Assembly (NCBI GenBank): GCA_022827405.1
Contig: JAJDTA010000061.1
Location: 1-35,443 of the forward strand
Source of the DNA: Acidimicrobiia bacterium
GTDB lineage: Bacteria; Actinomycetota; Acidimicrobiia; Acidimicrobiales; Bin134
Direction: 5' to 3'
Length of the DNA: 35,443 bases
Below the pieces are notes generated by a model. That model ran no database searches. It had not been told where the DNA came from and was given only the letters and a program-made list of their open reading frames with translations. Below are positions 32,437 through 35,443 of this stretch, one piece after another; within the stretch, counting starts at the first letter, position 1, and each line of letters starts with the position of its first letter. The translations under genes were made by a program, and so were the position numbers.

Positions 32437-33417
32437 TTGGCCGATGACCATTTGCCCACGCTGAAGCGGGGCGACGAAAACGACGACGTCGTCGGCCTGC
32501 AACAGAAGCTGGCTGCCGCGGGATTCACCCTGGCACTGGCGGCCAACGGGCAATTTGACGCTTCCACCGCGGCGGCGGTGGCCGATTTCCAGGCCAGCCG
32601 AGGCCTCAGCGTCGACGGGATCTGCGGCCCTCACACTTGGGCCGCACTGCAAGAGGCCGCATGGTCGCTTGGCGATCGAAATCTGTACTTGAACCAGCCC
32701 ATGCTGCGGGGAGACGACGTCGCTGAATTGCAGCTCCGACTGGGCGCCCTGGGTTTTGACGCCGGAAAAGTCGACGGCATATTCGGGCCCGACACGGCCG
32801 GAGCAATTGAGGAATTCCAGCTGAACACCGGCCTGGTGGCCGATGCGGTTTGCGGCGCAGCCACCACGGCCGCCCTCAAGCGGATGGCGGCCAGAGTTAC
32901 GCCCGCCACCGTGGCCGCGGTGCGAGAGCGGGCAAAGCTCCAGCGAACTCCCCGGCGGCTGACCGAGCGGCACGTCATGATCGCATCAACCACCACCATG
33001 GCCGCAGTGGCCGGGGAATTGGCCACCGGGCTGCGGCGTTCGGGGGCCGCCGTCACCGAGATTTACGATGTACCGGAGACCGATCGAATCGATGAGGCCA
33101 ACCGCCTTGCGGTCGACGCCTACCTGGGCTTGATCCCCTCGGAAGTCGAGGAGTGCCGAGTGGCCTATTTCGCTACCGAAGGATTCGTCTCCCCTGGTGG
33201 GCAGCGGTTAGCCAGCATCCTCGGTCAGCGGCTCCCCGCGGCACTGGGTACCGACAACGTCGAAGTGAAGGGCATGCGGTTGCCCGTGCTGCGCCACACC
33301 CGCATGACCGCAGTGCAATGCCTCATCGGACCACCCGGCCTAGTACAAGCCCGCCTCTCCCCCCTAGCCAGAACCATAGAAGGCGCCCTAGCCCGATGGG
33401 CCACAAAGCCCGCCTAA
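32437..33417 (+). CDS. CwlM-like protein: peptidoglycan-binding repeats plus degenerate amidase domain
   Basis: The protein has 326 residues. Two peptidoglycan-binding type 1 repeats (about 8-66, LKRGDENDDVVGLQQKL...GPHTWAALQEA; and about 74-135, GDDVAELQLRLGALGFDAGK) are followed by an amidase-3-like domain (about 175-322). In the latter the usual zinc sites are missing: there is no DPGHGG strand, and the SIHxN region reads LGLIPSEVEE. No signal peptide is present, so it is cytoplasmic, as is mycobacterial CwlM, which controls MurA rather than cutting wall. The start is TTG 32437, with AAGGAG 7 bases upstream. It lies between trxA and parB as in Mycobacterium. Confidence 0.82.
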   Translation: MADDHLPTLKRGDENDDVVGLQQKLAAAGFTLALAANGQFDASTAAAVADFQASRGLSVDGICGPHTWAALQEAAWSLGDRNLYLNQPMLRGDDVAELQLRLGALGFDAGKVDGIFGPDTAGAIEEFQLNTGLVADAVCGAATTAALKRMAARVTPATVAAVRERAKLQRTPRRLTERHVMIASTTTMAAVAGELATGLRRSGAAVTEIYDVPETDRIDEANRLAVDAYLGLIPSEVEECRVAYFATEGFVSPGGQRLASILGQRLPAALGTDNVEVKGMRLPVLRHTRMTAVQCLIGPPGLVQARLSPLARTIEGALARWATKPA

Positions 33418-33452
33418 CCCACCCTCTCACAAAAAAAAGCAAGGTCAGGGCC

Positions 33453-33539
33453 CCAACATAGGCAGGCTGGGGGGTGGCGCCAGCTCATACCCCAGCAACG
33501 AGGCAGGGATCCAACATAGGCAGGCTGGGGGGTGGCGCC
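33453..33539. repeat. 29-bp direct repeat, two copies
   Basis: Two identical 29-bp copies (33453-33481 and 33511-33539) are separated by exactly 29 bp. Each begins CCAACATAGGCAGGCTGG and ends in GGCGCC. Ten bases of the second copy (GGCAGGCTGG, 33517-33526 region) also recur inverted at about 33593-33602 (CCAGCCTGCC). It lies in the convergent intergenic region. Only two copies exist and there is no nearby cas gene. Confidence 0.85.
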
Positions 33540-33542
33540 GGA

Positions 33543-33575
33543 GGCGGACCTGGCTGCTCCGACAGCCAGGCCGCC
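33543..33575. terminator. Strong hairpin between convergent genes
   Basis: GGCGG-a-CCTGGCTG (33543-33556) pairs with CAGCCAGG-CCGCC (33563-33575). The stem has 13 pairs, one bulge, and a 6-base loop. It lies between the 3' ends of the cwlM-like gene and parB, where a bidirectional terminator is expected. No T-run follows, so it may depend on Rho or only slow the polymerase. Confidence 0.55.
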
Positions 33576-33617
33576 GTAGAGCGACAGGACCCGCCAGCCT
33601 GCCGAGGGATGGTAAAC

Positions 33618-34496
33618 CTAAGACTGGAGCATCACGCGGTAGATCCGCTCCAGATCATCCAAATCAGCAAACTGGATCACCAGTTTTCCCTGACCTTTGC
33701 CCAGAGTCACATCGACTTTGGTGTCGAGGTGATCGCTCAGCAGGCTCTCTAGCTCGAGCACCGCAGCTCCCCGATCAGCGCTGCCGGTCCGCTCCTTGGC
33801 TTGCTTGGCGTTCTTGGCCGCGGGAGCGTCAGCTCGGGCCGCTTCCTCAACCATTCGCACCGTCATCCCGCCCGATGCCGCCTTCTTGGCCAACTTGATC
33901 AATCGCTTTTCGCTGATAACCCCGAGTAGCGCCCGAGCATGGCCGGCCGACAAGGAGCCGTCCACCACCATGGCCTTGACCTCGTCGGGAAGTTGCAGCA
34001 GGCGCACCGCGTTGGCCACCGCCGACCGGCTTCGGCCCAACCGCTTGGCCACAGTGTCCTGAGTGAAGCCAAATTCTTCCATCAGTTGCTGGCAGGCAGC
34101 CGCCTCTTCGATGGCATTCAAATCCTCCCGGTGCAAGTTCTCCAGCAGCGCCTGCTCCAGGGCATCGGCGTCTTCTGCGGTCCGAACAACGGCGGGAATC
34201 CGCTCGAGCCCGGCCTGGGTAGCCGCTCGGCAGCGGCGCTCGCCGGCGATCAACTCATAGGTCCCGTCGGAGCGGGGTCGAACCAACACTGGTTGGAGCA
34301 CACCGACCTCGCGGATCGACTCCGTCAGCACATTCAGGGATGCTTGATCGAACTTGTCGCGAGGCTGATACGGGTTGACCGATATGGCTTCAAGGGGGAG
34401 CTCCAAATAGGCGGAAGCATGCACCCCTTCGTTTTGTGTTGTCGGGTCTGAAATGAGAGCGCTGAGCCCTCTACCCAACCCTGGCGAGCGCGCCAC
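33618..34496 (-). CDS. parB: Chromosome partitioning protein ParB
   Basis: The 292-residue CTP-dependent clamp binds parS and loads onto origin DNA. The N-terminus (ARSPGLGRGLSALI) binds ParA. The nuclease-like CTP fold holds NPYQPR and the arginine-rich GERRCRA motif. A helix-turn-helix (TQDTVAKRLGRSRSAVANAVRLLQL) recognises parS, and a C-terminal dimer domain ends it. The GTG start lies inside parA (26-bp overlap) with a perfect AAGGAGG ribosome site 6 bases upstream (34503-34509), so ParB is translated from the parA transcript. Confidence 0.96.
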   Translation of the reverse strand: MARSPGLGRGLSALISDPTTQNEGVHASAYLELPLEAISVNPYQPRDKFDQASLNVLTESIREVGVLQPVLVRPRSDGTYELIAGERRCRAATQAGLERIPAVVRTAEDADALEQALLENLHREDLNAIEEAAACQQLMEEFGFTQDTVAKRLGRSRSAVANAVRLLQLPDEVKAMVVDGSLSAGHARALLGVISEKRLIKLAKKAASGGMTVRMVEEAARADAPAAKNAKQAKERTGSADRGAAVLELESLLSDHLDTKVDVTLGKGQGKLVIQFADLDDLERIYRVMLQS

Positions 34497-35277
34497 CGAC
34501 GACCTCCTTGGCTAGTTCGCGGTAAGCCAGCGCGCCCCGGGACCGGGGATGCGTGATGGTTACCGGTGCTCCGTACGACGGGGCCTCTGCCAATCGAATG
34601 TTCCGGGGAATCATCTGATGGCAAACCTTGTCGCCGAAATAGCTGCGGATCTCCGAAGCCACCTGAGCCGACAGCTTGGTGCGGCCGTCGTACATCACCA
34701 GCACGATGAGGGAGATCTCCAGATCGCTGTTGAGGCTGCTGCGAACCAAGTCGATGTTCCGCATGAGCTGCCCAAGGCCCTCTAGGGCGTAGTACTCGCA
34801 TTGAATGGGAACCATCACTTCACGGGCCGCGGCCATGGCGTTGACGGTGAGCAAGCCGAGTGACGGGGGACAGTCCACAAAGATGAAATCAAAGTCGTGC
34901 GTCACGGTGGCAAGGGCAGAATCGAGTCTCCGTTCCCGGCTGAAGGCCGGCACCAACTCGATTTCAGCTCCGGCCAGATCCAGCGTGGAAGGGGCCAGCC
35001 TGAGGTTCTCCACCTGGGTTGAAACGATGCTGTCTTCCATGCGCCCGTTCTGGAGGAGAACGTCATAGGTGGAAACGCCCCCCGCAAAGGGATCTATTCC
35101 CAAGCCGGTGGTGGCATTGGCTTGAGGATCCAAGTCGACAACAAGAACCCGTTGACCCAACTCTGCCAGGGCGGCAGAAAGGTTCACCGTGGTTGTGGTC
35201 TTGCCGACGCCGCCTTTTTGATTGGCAACCGCAATGATGCGACAAGGCCGAGACTGCTTTTTTCTGGAGAACGCCAC
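34471..35277 (-). CDS. parA: Chromosome partitioning ATPase ParA
   Basis: The 268-residue ParA/Soj ATPase moves ParB-bound origins. The deviant Walker A is KGGVGKTT (21-28), Walker A' lies in VLVVDLDPQANATTGLG, Walker B is FIFVDCPPSL, and the DNA-binding and C-terminal segments (VMYDGRTKLSAQVASEIR, RNIRLAEAPSYG) are family-typical. The start is a GTG at 35277. parB follows with overlap. A parS site lies 50 bp upstream of the start. Confidence 0.96.
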   Translation of the reverse strand: MAFSRKKQSRPCRIIAVANQKGGVGKTTTTVNLSAALAELGQRVLVVDLDPQANATTGLGIDPFAGGVSTYDVLLQNGRMEDSIVSTQVENLRLAPSTLDLAGAEIELVPAFSRERRLDSALATVTHDFDFIFVDCPPSLGLLTVNAMAAAREVMVPIQCEYYALEGLGQLMRNIDLVRSSLNSDLEISLIVLVMYDGRTKLSAQVASEIRSYFGDKVCHQMIPRNIRLAEAPSYGAPVTITHPRSRGALAYRELAKEVVGGALARVG

Positions 35278-35326
35278 CTAGACAATTCTCCCTCACCCTC
35301 AACCAGCGGTCAAGCATGGTGACAGA

Positions 35327-35342
35327 TGTTTCATGTGAAACA
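35327..35342. promoter_or_regulatory. parS centromere site
   Basis: TGTTTCATGTGAAACA differs from the conserved bacterial parS TGTTTCACGTGAAACA at one central base. The palindrome arms extend by one or two bases on either side. It is the loading site for ParB, located just upstream of parA, where it may also repress the parAB promoter. Confidence 0.92.
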
Positions 35343-35364
35343 TCCACCGGCAAACGGTCGTAGG

Positions 35365-35443
35365 TCAGGGAGTCACTCTGGTGGATCGGTGGAATCTTGG
35401 GGGGGATTGGGTTAGGCGGTCGGGGGCCATGCCTTGTTTGGCC
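35365..35443 (-). CDS. 3' end of an upstream gene, possibly rsmG
   Basis: A minus-strand frame open at the right edge codes for 25 residues ending PPRFHRSTRVTP and a TGA at 35367-35365. In most actinobacteria rsmG (gidB, 16S rRNA methyltransferase) lies directly upstream of parA, and its products end in a basic, proline-containing tail. The visible part is too short to show a motif, so the call rests on position. Confidence 0.35.
   Translation of the reverse strand, partial: AKQGMAPDRLTQSPPRFHRSTRVTP

Noticed and set aside
33453-33539. CRISPR-like array (29-bp repeat, 29-bp spacer)
   Set aside because: Only two copies and one spacer exist, the repeat lacks typical CRISPR features, and no cas genes are near. 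It fits a local duplication or intergenic repeat better.
35063-35443. Minus-strand frame open from the right edge through parS into parA
   Set aside because: It reads across the parS site and the parA start in another frame, and shows no domain.
1-35443. tRNA, rRNA, insertion sequences or prophage genes
   Set aside because: I saw no cloverleaf in the intergenic spaces, no transposase or integrase, and no terminal inverted repeats around any block.

Overview
The window is GC-rich with many GTG and some TTG starts, tightly packed operons and 4-bp stop/start overlaps (GTGA, ATGA). The gene content points to a high-GC actinobacterium. A SigM-like sigma / anti-sigma / trxB / trxA / cwlM-like / parB / parA block has the order seen beside the chromosome origin in Mycobacterium and relatives. 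There is also a SigH/SigR-type sigma factor with an RsrA-like anti-sigma, and a monoderm-type Tad pilus locus. A lineage such as Acidimicrobiia fits, but this is inference; no rRNA or tRNA gene is present to confirm it. The right edge is probably close to oriC: parA is preceded by a near-perfect parS.

Left part, minus strand (1-13461). A glycine betaine/proline-type ABC importer (ATPase with CBS domains, an enlarged 777-aa permease, and the start of a lipoprotein that is probably its binding protein) lies downstream of a rhomboid-like pseudoprotease, a cytoplasmic arylsulfatase, a Baeyer-Villiger-type flavin monooxygenase and a cytochrome P450. Further upstream are an orphan iron-binding lipoprotein gene, whose promoter is overlapped by two DtxR/IdeR-type iron boxes, then a second P450 (CYP124/125-like heme motif) and a SAM methyltransferase. 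A divergent acyl-CoA dehydrogenase follows. Together the oxidative and desulfating enzymes look like a catabolic set for a sulfated, hydrophobic substrate such as a sterol or terpenoid; the substrate is inferred.

Middle, plus strand (13510-27538). After the acyl-CoA dehydrogenase come the redox-type ECF sigma factor and a zinc anti-sigma with an altered ligand set, a 58-aa membrane protein, a DUF2342-type zinc metalloprotease overlapping tilS, and hpt. A complete-looking Tad/Flp pilus operon follows: cpaB, a tadZ-like gene, tadA, tadB, tadC, a small pilin, two TadE-like genes and a TadG-like gene. It ends in an unusual 975-aa membrane protein that joins LysM repeats to a SARP/BTAD-type DNA-binding module.

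Right part (27531-35443). A DUF4349 lipoprotein gene converges on and overlaps the pilus operon. It carries an ECF-type promoter and is divergent from the SigM-like sigma / anti-sigma pair. Then come a two-TM small protein, trxB, trxA and a CwlM-like protein with a degenerate amidase domain. A 200-bp convergent intergenic region with a 29-bp direct repeat and a strong hairpin separates these from parB and parA (minus strand). parS and possibly the tail of rsmG lie at the edge.

The most notable items are the LysM-BTAD membrane regulator that closes the Tad operon, the betaine permease with two tandem membrane/coiled-coil modules, the double iron box on the orphan iron-binding lipoprotein, and the sulfatase-monooxygenase-P450 set.
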